A stretch of 64,000 nt of DNA from Mesorhizobium sp. B2-3-4 (GTDB lineage: Bacteria > Pseudomonadota > Alphaproteobacteria > Rhizobiales > Rhizobiaceae), in the NCBI RefSeq assembly GCF_006442315.1, contig NZ_VFVY01000013.1:62001-126000 (forward strand), in the 5' to 3' direction. Positions 8,230 to 16,054 of the stretch are shown piece after piece. The notes beneath the pieces are model-generated. The model was given only the letters and a program-made list of their open reading frames with translations. It was not told the DNA's origin and did no database searches. The stretch's first letter is position 1. Every line of letters begins with the position of its first letter. A program made the translations under genes and the position numbers.

Positions 8230-9065
8230 GCGAGGCAACATCGGGCGGGCCGGCCGGCGATATGGGCCTTGTGGTGGTCGGCGCGGCCGGCCGCATGGGC
8301 CAGACGCTGATCCGCGCCATCCACGCCATTCCCGGCGCCCGCGTCATCGGCGCGGTCGAGCGCGCGGACTCGCCGCATCTGGGCAAGGATGCCGGCGAAC
8401 TGGCGGGGGTCGGCCGTATCGACGTGGCGATCGGTAGCGATCCGCTGCCGGTCTTCGCCAGGGCCGACGGTGTCCTCGATTTCACCACCCCGGCCTCATC
8501 GGTCGAATTCGCCGGCTACGCCGCGCAGGCGCGCATCGTCCATGTCATCGGCACCACCGGCTGCTCGGCCGACGACAACGCCAGGATCGCCGCCGCTGCC
8601 CGCCACGCCACCATCGTCAAGTCGGGCAATATGAGCCTCGGCGTCAACCTTTTGGCGGTGCTGGTCGAACAGGCCGCGCGCGCGCTCGACGCCGACGATT
8701 TCGACATCGAGATCCTCGAAATGCACCACAGGCACAAGGTCGACGCGCCCTCGGGCACGGCGCTCCTGCTGGGCGAGGCCGCCGCCGCCGGGCGAGGCAT
8801 CGCGCTTGCCGGCAATGACGTGCGTTCACGCGACGGCCATACGGGTGTGCGAAAGACCGGCACGATCGGCTTTGCCACGCTGCGCGGCGGCTCGGTGGTC
8901 GGCGACCACAGCGTGATCCTGGCCGGCACCGGCGAGCGAATCACGCTGTCGCACCATGCCGAGGACCGCGCCATTTTCGCCCGCGGCGCGGTCAAGGCCG
9001 CACTTTGGGCGCGCGGCAAGAAGCCGGGCCTCTATTCAATGCGGGACGTGCTCGGCCTGAGCTGA
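8226..9065 (+). CDS. dapB: 4-hydroxy-tetrahydrodipicolinate reductase
   Basis: DapB reduces 4-hydroxy-tetrahydrodipicolinate with NAD(P)H in lysine and meso-diaminopimelate synthesis in the cytosol. The 279-residue protein has the nucleotide-binding loop VVGAAGRMGQTL (residues 14-25) and the family signature E-x-HH-x-x-K-x-DAPSGTAL with His167, His168 and Lys171, the catalytic region. Length and order fit the family. The start overlaps the exporter stop by four bases, and gpmA follows after 32 bases, suggesting one transcript. Confidence 0.96.
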   Translation: MSEATSGGPAGDMGLVVVGAAGRMGQTLIRAIHAIPGARVIGAVERADSPHLGKDAGELAGVGRIDVAIGSDPLPVFARADGVLDFTTPASSVEFAGYAAQARIVHVIGTTGCSADDNARIAAAARHATIVKSGNMSLGVNLLAVLVEQAARALDADDFDIEILEMHHRHKVDAPSGTALLLGEAAAAGRGIALAGNDVRSRDGHTGVRKTGTIGFATLRGGSVVGDHSVILAGTGERITLSHHAEDRAIFARGAVKAALWARGKKPGLYSMRDVLGLS

Positions 9066-9097
9066 GACGCCTCACCACGGATCTGAAGGGAGCAAAT

Positions 9098-9718
9098 ATG
9101 TCGAGAACCCTCGTGCTCGTGCGCCACGGCCAGAGCGAATGGAATTTGAAGAACCTGTTCACCGGCTGGCGTGACGTCGACCTGACCGAGCAGGGCCATG
9201 CCGAGGCCAAGGCCGCCGGCCAGAAGCTGAAGGCGCGCGGCCTGAAGTTCGACATCGCCTTCACCTCGGCGCTGACCAGGGCGCAGAAAACCTGCCAGCA
9301 CATTCTCGACGCGGTCGGCCAGAGCGATCTGAAGACCATCCGCGACCAGGCGCTCAACGAGCGCGACTATGGCGACCTCTCCGGCCTCAACAAGGACGAC
9401 GCGCGCCAGAAATGGGGCGAGGAGCAGGTGCATGTCTGGCGCCGTTCCTACGACGTGCCGCCGCCCGGCGGCGAAAGCCTGAAGGACACCGGCGCCCGCG
9501 TCTGGCCCTATTACCTGCACGATTTGCAGCCGCACGTGCTGCGCGGCGGCACCGTGCTGGTCGCCGCCCATGGCAATTCGCTGCGCGCGCTGATCATGGC
9601 GCTGGACGGCAAGTCGGGCGAGGAGATCGTCAAGCTGGAACTCGGCACCGGCGTGCCGGTCATCTACCAGCTCAACGCCGATTCGACAGTGGCGTCGAAG
9701 GAAGTGCTGGAAGGCTGA
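9098..9718 (+). CDS. gpmA: 2,3-bisphosphoglycerate-dependent phosphoglycerate mutase
   Basis: GpmA interconverts 3- and 2-phosphoglycerate in central carbon metabolism. The 206-residue protein begins with the phosphohistidine motif LVRHGQSEWN (His10) and carries LTGWxDVxLTxxG-type residues, LNERDYGDLSG and the second catalytic region VAAHGNSLRALIMALDG. It is shorter than the 250-residue enterobacterial enzyme, as is usual in alphaproteobacteria. GAAGGGAG about 8 bases upstream supports the ATG at 9098 over an in-frame start at 9005 inside dapB. Confidence 0.95.
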   Translation: MSRTLVLVRHGQSEWNLKNLFTGWRDVDLTEQGHAEAKAAGQKLKARGLKFDIAFTSALTRAQKTCQHILDAVGQSDLKTIRDQALNERDYGDLSGLNKDDARQKWGEEQVHVWRRSYDVPPPGGESLKDTGARVWPYYLHDLQPHVLRGGTVLVAAHGNSLRALIMALDGKSGEEIVKLELGTGVPVIYQLNADSTVASKEVLEG

Positions 9719-9723
9719 GAGCG

Positions 9724-9784
9724 CTCCTCTCCCTGTCACTATACGGGGAGAGGATGCCGGCAGGCAGGTGAGGGGCGGCGCCAA
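9724..9784. repeat. Intergenic palindromic repeat, family A (copy 1)
   Basis: A degenerate hairpin (CTCTCCCTGTCACTATACGG with a GGGGAGAG arm) is followed by the tail GATGCCGGCAGGCAGGTGAG and GGGCGGCGCCA. Four better copies lie at 18867, 18961, 21332 and 21458. The element is of the REP or RIME type known from rhizobial intergenic regions. Confidence 0.7.
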
Positions 9785-9828
9785 CGTCCGAAACTGAGCG
9801 GGGGAGCGGCGGCCCTCAAAAAAGCGCG

Positions 9829-9857
9829 TTGACAGCAACCGCTTGCCCGCTTATTGA
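9829..9857 (+). promoter_or_regulatory. Sigma-70 type promoter of tRNA-Leu
   Basis: TTGACA at 9829-9834 is a perfect -35 box. TATTGA at 9852-9857 lies 17 bases further. The predicted start near 9864 is just upstream of the first tRNA base. Confidence 0.7.
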
Positions 9858-9867
9858 GCCCGCACCA

Positions 9868-9952
9868 GCCCAGATGGCGGAATTGGTAGACGCGCACGGT
9901 TCAGGTCCGTGTTCCGCAAGGAGTGGAGGTTCGAGTCCTCTTCTGGGCACCA
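9868..9952 (+). tRNA. tRNA-Leu, anticodon CAG
   Basis: The 7-bp acceptor stem GCCCAGA pairs with TCTGGGC at 9942-9948, and ACCA is encoded in the DNA. The anticodon stem CACGG/CCGTG encloses the loop TTCAGGT, giving anticodon CAG, which reads CTG. The long variable arm and the GGTTCGAGTCC T-arm are as expected for a class II leucine tRNA. No integrase gene lies near it, so there is no sign that it has served as an integration site here. Confidence 0.97.
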
Positions 9953-10079
9953 TTTTATCCCGACTGCCAACGGGATAGCTTCAGCGGCAAATCAACGGTC
10001 TCAGGTCTCCACGGCGCCGCCAAAGCGACTTTTCTTCATCGCGGACGAAATGACGCCCGCTGCTACCGACGCGACAGTC

Positions 10080-10292
10080 TCAATGCGGGCTGCTTCGGGC
10101 ATCCAGCTCGCGATACACCAAAATCGTCATGACCATGGTGGCGCTCCCCGCCGGCGATTTGGCGGGAAGGACAGCCAGCAGACTGTCCAGCGTCGATCGC
10201 TGGGCGGCAGCCAGATAGGCCTCGATGGCGTCGATGCAGTCACCAAGTGCTGTGAGCAGTTTCGCGGCTTCTTGCACATTAGCCTCCAACAC
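10080..10292 (-). CDS. Possible small hypothetical protein, about 70 residues
   Basis: A minus-strand reading frame gives a helical, ordinary-looking protein (EANVQEAAKLLTALGDCIDA, then IEAYLAAAQRSTLDSLLAVL) that ends near 10080. The frame stays open upstream to 10526, but that part is Arg/Pro/Gly-rich and looks non-coding. A GTG at 10292 or TTG at 10289 is the most likely start; no clear ribosome-binding site is close. I do not recognise the family. It faces the tRNA gene and diverges from the FAD reductase gene. Confidence 0.4.
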   Translation of the reverse strand: MLEANVQEAAKLLTALGDCIDAIEAYLAAAQRSTLDSLLAVLPAKSPAGSATMVMTILVYRELDARSSPH

Positions 10293-10543
10293 TGTGCGAG
10301 GGCATTCGCAGTGTGCCAAAGGCTCCTTTCTCGAATTTTTCCGAAGTGTTGAATCTTGTTTCTCGATTGTATCCGGGGCGGGCGCACTGCCGGCGGGATG
10401 TCTGCGCCCGCTGCCGGAACCTTCCACTCTGACGGAACTCCGGCATTCCGCACGACACGGTCGCTTCGCCGGGCACCTGCCCTCCTGGCCAGCCTCCCAA
10501 CAAACCGCTTCAAACCGGCCGGCCACTTCGCTACGCTCGCGCC

Positions 10544-12277
10544 ATGGCCTCTTCCGTCAGTCCGACCATTGCCGCGCGCCGCGATCAGATGTTTCCCATC
10601 CTCGGCGATGCGGATGTCGAGCGCATGCGCCGGTTCGGCGAGGCGCAGACCTATGCCGCCGGCGAGCCTATCGTCACCGCCGGCGAGGTCTCGCCCGGAC
10701 TGATCCTCATCCTGTCGGGCAAGGTCGACATCACGCAGGCCTCGATCGGCTCGCGTGAACCGATCATCACCTATGGCCCCGGCAATTTCGTCGGCGAGCT
10801 GGCACAGCTGTCCAGCCGGCCGTCGCTGGTCAATGCGCGGGCGGCCGGGCCGGTCGAGGCCGTCGTCATCCCCTCGCAGCGTCTGCGCGACCTGATGGTG
10901 CAGGAGGCCAATCTCGGCGAGCGCGTCATGCGGGCGCTGATCCTGCGCCGCGTCGGCCTGCTCGAAAGCGGCATCAGCGGGCCGATCGTCATCGGTCCTC
11001 CGGGCAATGGCGACGTCTTGCGGCTTCAGGGCTTTCTCGCTCGCAGCGGCCAACCCCACCGCGCGCTCGATTCCGACAGCGACCCCTGCGCCAAAACGCT
11101 GATCGAGCGTTTCCATGTCGACCCGCACCATCTGCCGATCGTGCTCTGCCCAAGCGGCAAGCTGCTGCACAATCCCGGCGAGAGCGACCTTGCCCGTTGC
11201 ATCGGCCTGCTGCAGCCGGTCGACGCCGGCAAGGTCTACGACGTCGCCATTGTCGGCGCCGGGCCGGCGGGGCTCGCGGCGGCGGTCTACGCCGCCTCCG
11301 AGGGTCTGTCGACCATCGTGCTCGACTGCCGTGCCTTCGGCGGCCAGGCCGGCGCTTCCGCGCGCATCGAGAACTATCTCGGTTTTCCCACCGGCATTAC
11401 CGGCATGGCGCTGATGGCGCGCGCCTACAATCAGGCGCAGAAGTTCGGCGTCGAAATGGTCATCCCCGACGAGGTGAAGCTGCTGAGCGCCGCCGGCGAC
11501 GGCGCCCGCTACCAGCTTGCGGTCGGCGACGGCGAGACGGTGCGCGCGCGCTCGGTGGTGATCGCCAGCGGCGCGCGCTATCGCCGCCTCGATGTCGCCA
11601 ACCTCGCCGAATTCGAGGGCACGTCAGTGCATTATTGGGCCTCGCCCATCGAGGCCCGGCTTTGCGGCGGCCAGGAAGTGGCGCTCGTCGGCGCCGGCAA
11701 TTCGGCCGGCCAGGCGGCGGTTTACCTCGCCAGCCATGTCGGGAGAGTGGCGCTCTTGGCGCGTGGCGGCAGCCTCGAGGCCTCGATGTCGCGCTATCTG
11801 GTCGAGCGCATCCGGGCGCAGCCCAACATCGAGGTGCTGACCGGCACCGAGGTCGAGGCGCTGGACGGCGAGGCAGGCAATCTTGCCACCGTCCGCTGGC
11901 GCGACCGCTCGAGCGGCGCGGTGACGACGCGGCCGATCCGCCATCTCTTCCTGTTCATCGGCGCCGATCCGAACACCGACTGGCTCGCCCGATCCGACGT
12001 GGCGCTGGACGCCAGGGGGTTCATCCGCACCGGATCGGACATGGCATCGGCGCATGGCATGATGGAGACGAACCGCAGCGGCGTGTTCGCCATCGGCGAC
12101 GTACGTTCCGGCTCGGTCAAACGCGTCGCGGCCGCCGTCGGCGAAGGCGCCCAGGTGGTGGCGGCATTGCATGCATTTCTTGCGCGGGACGGCGCTCAGC
12201 CGGTCGCGCCTCAAAACACGATCCCGAAAAACGGGACCCGGTTTTCGGAACAAGATCATGCTTCAAGTGAGAGATAG
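10544..12277 (+). CDS. cNMP-binding, thioredoxin-fold and FAD/NAD(P) oxidoreductase fusion without redox CxxC
   Basis: The 577-residue protein has three parts. A cyclic-nucleotide-binding-like domain spans about residues 15-130 (ILSGKVDI, FVGELAQLS). A short thioredoxin-like segment follows (145-220, LPIVLCPSGKLLHNP). The rest is a thioredoxin-reductase-like flavoprotein with two dinucleotide-binding loops, VAIVGAGPAGLAAAV near residue 237 and VALVGAGNSAGQAA near 382. Where thioredoxin reductases carry the CATC redox pair, this protein has VHYWASPIEARLC, so it probably cannot reduce thioredoxin in the classical way. The last 20 residues are encoded by an intergenic repeat. A UBP zinc-finger gene follows after 14 bases. 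Confidence 0.85.
   Translation: MASSVSPTIAARRDQMFPILGDADVERMRRFGEAQTYAAGEPIVTAGEVSPGLILILSGKVDITQASIGSREPIITYGPGNFVGELAQLSSRPSLVNARAAGPVEAVVIPSQRLRDLMVQEANLGERVMRALILRRVGLLESGISGPIVIGPPGNGDVLRLQGFLARSGQPHRALDSDSDPCAKTLIERFHVDPHHLPIVLCPSGKLLHNPGESDLARCIGLLQPVDAGKVYDVAIVGAGPAGLAAAVYAASEGLSTIVLDCRAFGGQAGASARIENYLGFPTGITGMALMARAYNQAQKFGVEMVIPDEVKLLSAAGDGARYQLAVGDGETVRARSVVIASGARYRRLDVANLAEFEGTSVHYWASPIEARLCGGQEVALVGAGNSAGQAAVYLASHVGRVALLARGGSLEASMSRYLVERIRAQPNIEVLTGTEVEALDGEAGNLATVRWRDRSSGAVTTRPIRHLFLFIGADPNTDWLARSDVALDARGFIRTGSDMASAHGMMETNRSGVFAIGDVRSGSVKRVAAAVGEGAQVVAALHAFLARDGAQPVAPQNTIPKNGTRFSEQDHASSER
12216..12276. repeat. Palindromic repeat, family C, encoding the end of the FAD reductase
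   Basis: The segment holds an inverted repeat with arms CCCGAAAAACGGG and CCCGGTTTTCGG, followed by AAGATCATGCTTCAA. This repeat type is common between genes in Mesorhizobium and relatives. Here it lies inside the coding frame and adds roughly the last 20 residues (TIPKNGTRFSEQDHASSER). Confidence 0.6.
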
Positions 12278-12291
12278 GTCGGGAGAGTGCG

Positions 12292-12600
12292 ATGGCGGAC
12301 GAGTGCAGACACGCGGCTGATGTAAGGGACGTGACGCCGAGCGCGCTCGGCTGCGAGGAATGCCTGAAGAGCGGGTCGTGGTGGGTGCATCTGCGGCTCT
12401 GCCGCACCTGCGGCCATGTCGGCTGCTGCGACGACTCGCCCAACCGCCACGCCACCAAGCACTTCCACGCCACCAGCCATCCCGTCATCGAGGGCTACGA
12501 CCCGCCGGAAGGCTGGGGCTGGTGCTATGTCGACGAGGTCTTTCTCGACCTCGGCGACCGCACCACCCCGCAGAACGGTCCGATCCCGCGCTTCTACTGA
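12292..12600 (+). CDS. UBP-type zinc-finger protein
   Basis: This 102-residue protein is a single ZnF-UBP domain. Cysteine and histidine pairs run in the family order: C-x-H near the start, CEEC, CRTCGHVGCC, then NRHATKHFHATSHPV. In eukaryotes the fold binds ubiquitin C-termini; in bacteria, which lack ubiquitin, its role is unknown. Standalone copies often sit beside FAD-dependent reductases, as here (14-base gap). The two proteins therefore probably act together, which is an inference from context. Confidence 0.85.
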   Translation: MADECRHAADVRDVTPSALGCEECLKSGSWWVHLRLCRTCGHVGCCDDSPNRHATKHFHATSHPVIEGYDPPEGWGWCYVDEVFLDLGDRTTPQNGPIPRFY

Positions 12601-12607
12601 GCGGCGG

Positions 12608-12793
12608 CTAGCGCACCGATCCGGTAACCGTCCGGTCGACATCGGGAACGGATTTACGGTCGTTGCCGGCAAGGGCGGCGATGATCAGCAGGCTGGCGAC
12701 CACCGGCACGAACAGGATGGCGACGCGGGCTTGGACATAAAAAATGGCGCGCCATTCGCTGCGCTTCTCGGGGCTGTCGCTCATCATACTCAC
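12608..12793 (-). CDS. Small single-span membrane protein, hypothetical
   Basis: The 61-residue product has a charged N-terminus (DSPEKRSEWRA), one hydrophobic segment (VAILFVPVVASLLIIAALAG, about residues 29-48) and a short polar tail. It looks like a genuine small inner-membrane protein. The longest reading begins at GTG 12793, and ATG codons at 12787 and 12784 are alternatives. It converges on the zinc-finger gene with only a 7-base gap between stops. Function is unknown. Confidence 0.55.
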   Translation of the reverse strand: MSMMSDSPEKRSEWRAIFYVQARVAILFVPVVASLLIIAALAGNDRKSVPDVDRTVTGSVR

Positions 12794-12982
12794 TTTGCCA
12801 TGGACCCCCCAAGGAGGTCACATAGCCGTGAACGGTTAAACAACTCCTTCCGACTTCGTTAACGCGGCGGCGTCTTGCGGTGAGGCGATGAAGCCCGTGT
12901 ATCGGCTGGCGCGGGCCCGCATGCTTCCCAGTTCCCGGCGGGCATGCGAATCTGCGCCGCGATGATTCTCGGGAGGTCGGCG

Positions 12983-13339
12983 GTGAGGCTGTTTCGCATG
13001 GTGGCGCTGGCGGCACTGGTCCTGGCCGGCTCGGCCGAGGCCGCCGACATGGCCTTTTTCGTCAAGAACCTGCGCAAGGAGGCGGTTGCGGTCGAGCTGT
13101 TCAGCCGCGACCGCGAAACCGTCTGGCCGGGCAACGACAAGGTGTTCCTGATCGATCCGGGCTCCCGCAAATCGGTGCCGATCTCCTGCAACCAGGGCGA
13201 ACGCATCTGCTATGGCGCCTGGGTCGACGGCAACGACCAGATTTCGGCCGGCGTCGGCCCGGACAACGACCAGCCTTGCGATACCTGCTGCTTCACCTGC
13301 GTGGAACACACGACCGAAACCATCGACCTGGTGCCGTGA
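12983..13339 (+). CDS. Secreted cysteine-rich protein, paralogue of the protein at 15570
   Basis: The 118-residue precursor starts at GTG 12983, preceded by GGGAGG with a 6-base gap. This gives a textbook signal peptide (LFRMVALAALVLAGSAEA/AD). An in-frame ATG at 12944 would add 13 residues before it. The mature protein of about 98 residues has a beta-rich look and seven cysteines, in PISCNQGERICYGAWVDG and a CDTCCFTC cluster. It is over half identical by eye to the product of 15570-15941. I do not recognise the family. It is probably periplasmic or extracellular and disulfide-bonded or metal-binding, which is inference. Confidence 0.8.
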   Translation: MRLFRMVALAALVLAGSAEAADMAFFVKNLRKEAVAVELFSRDRETVWPGNDKVFLIDPGSRKSVPISCNQGERICYGAWVDGNDQISAGVGPDNDQPCDTCCFTCVEHTTETIDLVP

Positions 13340-13357
13340 CAGTACTTGCCCGTCACG

Positions 13358-13434
13358 AGAGCAATTCCCAAGGGGAAGCGCTACGCGCTTCTCCCGGGAA
13401 AACCGTTCCACACTTTTCCTGGAATTGCCTTAGG
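13358..13434. repeat. Intergenic repeat, family B (copy 1)
   Basis: The element is bounded by GAGCAATTCC and GGAATTGC and contains CGCTACGCGCTTCTCCCGGG and CCACACTTTTCC. Its reverse complement matches the element at 14961-15030 along most of its length. The two copies thus flank the regulator gene in inverted orientation. Confidence 0.7.
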
Positions 13435-14947
13435 GAAGACCGGCCTTGCGGAAGCCGTCGATGAAATGGTCGCGCGTCGCCTCGTCGCGGAACGGCTCGG
13501 TCCAGACCCAGTGGCTGGTGGTGAAATGCGGATTGCCGACGAGGAACAGCTCGACCTCGGCGCGTGCCTCGTCGAGCCGGCCGAGTTGCGCCAGGCTCGC
13601 CGCCAGGAAGCGGCGGGAGCTCGTGCGGTAGGTCTCGTCCCGGCGCAGCGTCTCGATGGCGCCCTGATAGTCGCGCGCCGCATATTGCGCCTGGCCGAGC
13701 GTCAGATAGTACCAGCTCGCCGGAAACGGGTTCAGCCGGAAAGCCTTGCGGATCTGCTCCAGGCCCTCCTCGACCCGTCCCGCCAGGGTGGTTATGTCAG
13801 CTAATGTCGCCCAGGCGTCGGCCTCGTTGGGGTCGAGTTCGAACGCCCTGGCGAATTCGGCGTCCGCCCTGGCGAAATCATGCTCATAGGCAAGCAGATT
13901 GCCGAGCACCCAGTGGCAGCCCGCATCGTTGCCGTCGATCGACACCGCCTTGCGCGCCAGCTCCAGGGCCAGGCCGCGATTGGGGTCGACCGGCTCGCCC
14001 CAATGTACCCATCCCATCCAGTGGTTCATGGCTAGCCAGCGATAGGCCTCGGCATAGCCGGGGTCAAGCACAACCGCGCGCGTCAGCATCAGATGCGCTT
14101 CGCGCGCCGTCTGCGGCGAACCGTCGATCAGCTTGCGCGCCTGCACGCACAGGTCGTAGGCCTCAAGATTGGTGGGCCGGTTGCGTGCCGGCGGCGCGCG
14201 TAGCCGGCCGAGCAGCGCCTCCACGATCTTGGCCGTCACCTCGTCCTGGACGGCAAAGATATCGTCCAGGCCGCGGTCGTAGCGTTCCGCCCACACATGG
14301 TCGCCGCTCGCCGCGTCGACGAGCTGTGCATTGATGCGCACGCGCCCAGCCTCGCGCCGCGCGCTGCCCTCCAGCAGATAACGCACGCCAAGTTCCCGGG
14401 CGATCTCGCGCACGTCCATCGCTCTCCCCTTGTAGGCAAAGGTCGAATTGCGCGCGATGACGAACAGGCCCGAGATCCGCGACAGGTCGGTTATCAAATC
14501 TTCGGTCAAGCCGTCGCAGAAGGCGTCTTGCGCGGCATCGTTGCTGAAATTGACGAAGGGCAGCACCGCTATCGACGGCTTGTCCGGCAGCGGCAAGGGT
14601 TTCGGCCTGGCGCCGTCGAGATGCTCCACGGCTCCCGTGAAGCGATAGCCGACGCGCGGCACGGTGGTGATCCAGTCGCTGGTCCCGTCGCTGGCAATGC
14701 CGGGCGGACCGAGCAGCTTGCGCAGTTGCGCGACCTGGACGGTGAGGTTGCCTTCCTCGACGGCCGTGCCTGGCCACGCCGCGTCCATCAGCTCGGCCTT
14801 TCCGAGGATTTCGCCAGGCCGTCCGACGAGCGCCGCAAGCAGCTTCAGCCCGCGATAGCCGATCGCCACGGGATCGTCGTTCCGAAGCAGCGTTCCCGCA
14901 CCCGGATCAAGCACGAATGGACCAAAGGCGAAGCGCTCTCCCTGCAT
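13430..14947 (-). CDS. Winged-helix DNA-binding protein with adenylate-cyclase-like linker and TPR repeats
   Basis: The 505-residue protein opens with an OmpR/CadC-type winged-helix domain (residues about 1-100: FAFGPFVLDPGAGTLLRN, then NLTVQVAQLRKLLG and RVGYRF). Next comes a domain typical of CadC/cyclase-like regulators (PSIAVLPFVNFSND, FCDGLTEDLITDLSRI, GVRYLLEGSARR, residues about 125-260). The C-terminal half is tetratricopeptide repeats. No membrane segment is seen, so it is probably a cytosolic transcription factor with a TPR sensing or scaffold region. An upstream TTG at 14998 would add 17 residues and lies in a repeat, so the ATG at 14947 is preferred. It is divergent from DUF1127 and lies between the two paralogous secreted-protein genes. 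Confidence 0.8.
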   Translation of the reverse strand: MQGERFAFGPFVLDPGAGTLLRNDDPVAIGYRGLKLLAALVGRPGEILGKAELMDAAWPGTAVEEGNLTVQVAQLRKLLGPPGIASDGTSDWITTVPRVGYRFTGAVEHLDGARPKPLPLPDKPSIAVLPFVNFSNDAAQDAFCDGLTEDLITDLSRISGLFVIARNSTFAYKGRAMDVREIARELGVRYLLEGSARREAGRVRINAQLVDAASGDHVWAERYDRGLDDIFAVQDEVTAKIVEALLGRLRAPPARNRPTNLEAYDLCVQARKLIDGSPQTAREAHLMLTRAVVLDPGYAEAYRWLAMNHWMGWVHWGEPVDPNRGLALELARKAVSIDGNDAGCHWVLGNLLAYEHDFARADAEFARAFELDPNEADAWATLADITTLAGRVEEGLEQIRKAFRLNPFPASWYYLTLGQAQYAARDYQGAIETLRRDETYRTSSRRFLAASLAQLGRLDEARAEVELFLVGNPHFTTSHWVWTEPFRDEATRDHFIDGFRKAGLP

Positions 14948-14960
14948 CGGCGCATCTATA

Positions 14961-15030
14961 GAGCAATTCCGGAAGAAGTGTGAGGTGGTTTGCCGCAAAA
15001 AGCGCCTGGGGCCATTCCCGGGAATTGCAT
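14961..15030. repeat. Intergenic repeat, family B (copy 2)
   Basis: The element runs from GAGCAATTCCGGAAGAAGTG to CATTCCCGGGAATTGC. It is the inverted partner of the copy at 13358-13434. It occupies much of the divergent promoter region between the winged-helix regulator and the DUF1127 gene. Confidence 0.7.
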
Positions 15031-15179
15031 CAAAACAAAGAGTTAGAGCCCGTTTGGAACTTTTGGGAACTATTTGGAAGGCTTTAATTACGGCAGCGTC
15101 GGTATCCTGCAGAATTCAACCTCAATCGGATCACGGGCTGCCCATTCTCCCATGGGCCCCAAACCAAATGGAGGTTGCC

Positions 15180-15428
15180 ATGACCATCATCCAGGCATCG
15201 GCCCCGCATCAGGCGGGGCGCCGGGGAACTCCCGCGGGCCGGGTATCGCGCCGGCGCTACAGCCTTGCGAATTTGCGAAACACCATTGCGGCCTGGCGTC
15301 GTCAGGCGCATTTCCGCTGGGACCTCAAGCGAATCTCGGACACCAATCCCCATCTGATCGACGATATCGGCCTGACCAGGCGGCAGGTCGACGAAGAGAT
15401 CGCCAAACTGCCCTTCTGGCAACGATAG
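15180..15428 (+). CDS. DUF1127 domain-containing small protein
   Basis: The 82-residue protein is basic and ends in the arginine-rich DUF1127 module: LRNTIAAWRRQAHFRWDLKR, then ISDTNPHLIDDIGLTRRQVD. Short rhizobial proteins with this module have been linked to RNA handling and nutrient responses in related bacteria, but no role can be read here. GGAGG at 15170-15174 supports the ATG at 15180; an ATG at 15168 would place that site inside the gene. It is divergent from the winged-helix regulator. Confidence 0.85.
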   Translation: MTIIQASAPHQAGRRGTPAGRVSRRRYSLANLRNTIAAWRRQAHFRWDLKRISDTNPHLIDDIGLTRRQVDEEIAKLPFWQR

Positions 15429-15569
15429 CGCGAAGCCTGACGTGACAGGTCGCCGGTTCGCGCGTGCGATTATGTCAGGGATTGCCGGCATCATCCCTTT
15501 AGTGGCGGCCCCCATCATGCGATGATTCCCCCATCGGCCGTGGGGGCCGATTCCATATCGGGGGTTTCC

Positions 15570-15941
15570 ATGTTTTTCACGTCCGCGCGCCGGCTCGCCG
15601 CCGCGATCTCGATTGCCGTCCTGTTCGTGCCCGCCGCGCAGGCCGGCGACGTCACCTTCGCCATCAAGAACAGCCATCCCAACGCCATGCGCGTCGAGCT
15701 CTACAGCCAGGACCGGGACTATGTCTGGCCGGGCAACGGCAAGGATTTCTATCTCGACGACGGCGAGACCAAGCAGTTGCCGATCTCCTGCAATGAGGGC
15801 GAATCGATCTGCTACGGCGCCTGGGTCGACGGCGACGAGGGCACCTATTGGGGTGTCGGCCCCGGCAACAAGGAGAAATGCGAGGATTGCTGCTACACCT
15901 GCAGCGGCGGCGAGACCGAGGAGATCAATCTGGTCCCCTGA
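15570..15941 (+). CDS. Secreted cysteine-rich protein, paralogue of the protein at 12983
   Basis: The 123-residue precursor has a signal peptide (MFFTSARRLAAAISIAVLF, ending VPAAQA/GD). The mature part aligns without gaps over most of its length to the 12983 protein: VELYSQDRDYVWPGN, PISCNEGESICYGAWVDG and CEDCCYTC, ending in INLVP. The conserved cysteines and the YGAWVDG core define a small family that I cannot name. GGGGG about 7 bases upstream supports the ATG at 15570 over an in-frame ATG at 15522. It is downstream of DUF1127 and may be expressed independently. Confidence 0.82.
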   Translation: MFFTSARRLAAAISIAVLFVPAAQAGDVTFAIKNSHPNAMRVELYSQDRDYVWPGNGKDFYLDDGETKQLPISCNEGESICYGAWVDGDEGTYWGVGPGNKEKCEDCCYTCSGGETEEINLVP

Positions 15942-16054
15942 CCGGTTTGCCAGCTTGACGGTTTTCCCCTTCGAGCCATAGCCTGCCAGATACCCAAAGC
16001 GCGCCGGCCTGTCCATTCAGGCGCGGCGCGCTCCAGGCAAACAGGAGCACGGCA

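Noticed and set aside
5254..8241. Very long minus-strand open frame antisense to glk and the ABC exporter gene (995 codons)
   Set aside because: It lies entirely opposite two well-supported genes and its composition (Arg, Asp, Gln, Gly rich without motifs) is that of a GC-rich shadow frame.
9868..10543. tRNA-Leu as an attachment site for an integrated element
   Set aside because: No integrase gene or repeat of the tRNA 3' end was found downstream.
12810..12837. Strong AGGAGGT before GTG at 12826 as a small gene
   Set aside because: The reading frame ends after three codons (GTG AAC GGT TAA), so no protein is encoded there.
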